Under the pieces are notes generated by a model. The model ran no database searches. It was not told the origin of the DNA and saw only the letters and a program-made list of their open reading frames with translations. This document shows, one piece after another, positions 6,063 through 6,074 of a stretch of 6,074 nt of DNA (positions within the stretch are counted from its first letter, which is position 1; each line of letters begins with the position of its first letter). The stretch is from positions 1-6,074 of the forward strand of contig JAGSPQ010000247.1 in NCBI GenBank assembly GCA_018262385.1, in the 5' to 3' direction. The stretch comes from Myxococcaceae bacterium (GTDB lineage: Bacteria; Myxococcota; Myxococcia; Myxococcales; Myxococcaceae). A program made the translations under genes and the position numbers.

Positions 6063-6074
6063 GCTCGCACTTGC

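Noticed and set aside
1..6074. CRISPR array, tRNA, rRNA, insertion sequence or phage genes
   Set aside because: No regularly spaced repeats, RNA gene signatures, transposase or integrase motifs, or terminal inverted repeats were seen on either strand.

Overview
This is a densely coding, very GC-rich bacterial fragment. Two hand-counted 120-base samples gave about 65% GC (1561-1680) and 72.5% GC (4201-4320). Signal peptides, a lipobox-type lipoprotein and beta-barrel-like proteins with aromatic C-termini point to a Gram-negative host. The composition, together with a very Cys-rich secreted lipoprotein beside uncharacterised outer-membrane-type proteins, is most reminiscent of Myxococcota (former Deltaproteobacteria). 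That placement is an impression, not a demonstration. Almost every base is coding: six genes are visible, and no gene-free stretch exceeds 85 bases.

Left block (2-3284, + strand): four closely packed genes for exported proteins. They are a 5'-truncated protein with a Gly/Ser/Ala-rich N-terminal part, a membrane segment and a beta-rich C-terminus ending in Trp-Phe; a lipoprotein with 27 cysteines; a small beta-barrel-like protein with a Sec signal peptide; and a secreted six-Cys protein. Spacings are +9 nt, a 13-nt overlap and a 7-nt (or 4-nt) overlap, so they look like one translationally coupled operon for an uncharacterised envelope assembly. I do not recognise a named family for any of the four.

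Middle block (3370-5612, + strand): after an 85-base spacer holding a perfect 14-bp palindrome and a small AT-rich island comes a two-gene ABC importer of the polar amino acid uptake type. One polypeptide fuses a periplasmic substrate-binding domain to the permease. The ATPase gene overlaps it by ATGA. The binding domain has Ala and Lys where amino-acid binders of this family usually carry Thr and Arg in the ligand-carboxylate motif, so its substrate may be atypical.

Right end (5626-6051, - strand): a small RDD-family membrane protein converges on the ATPase gene with only 12-13 bases between the stop codons. A perfect 7-bp inverted repeat spans both stops and may act as a shared terminator. 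The RDD reading frame stays open to the window edge, but a good ribosome binding site supports a GTG start at 6051.

The ABC importer and RDD protein are ordinary families. The least described part is the four-gene envelope cluster.
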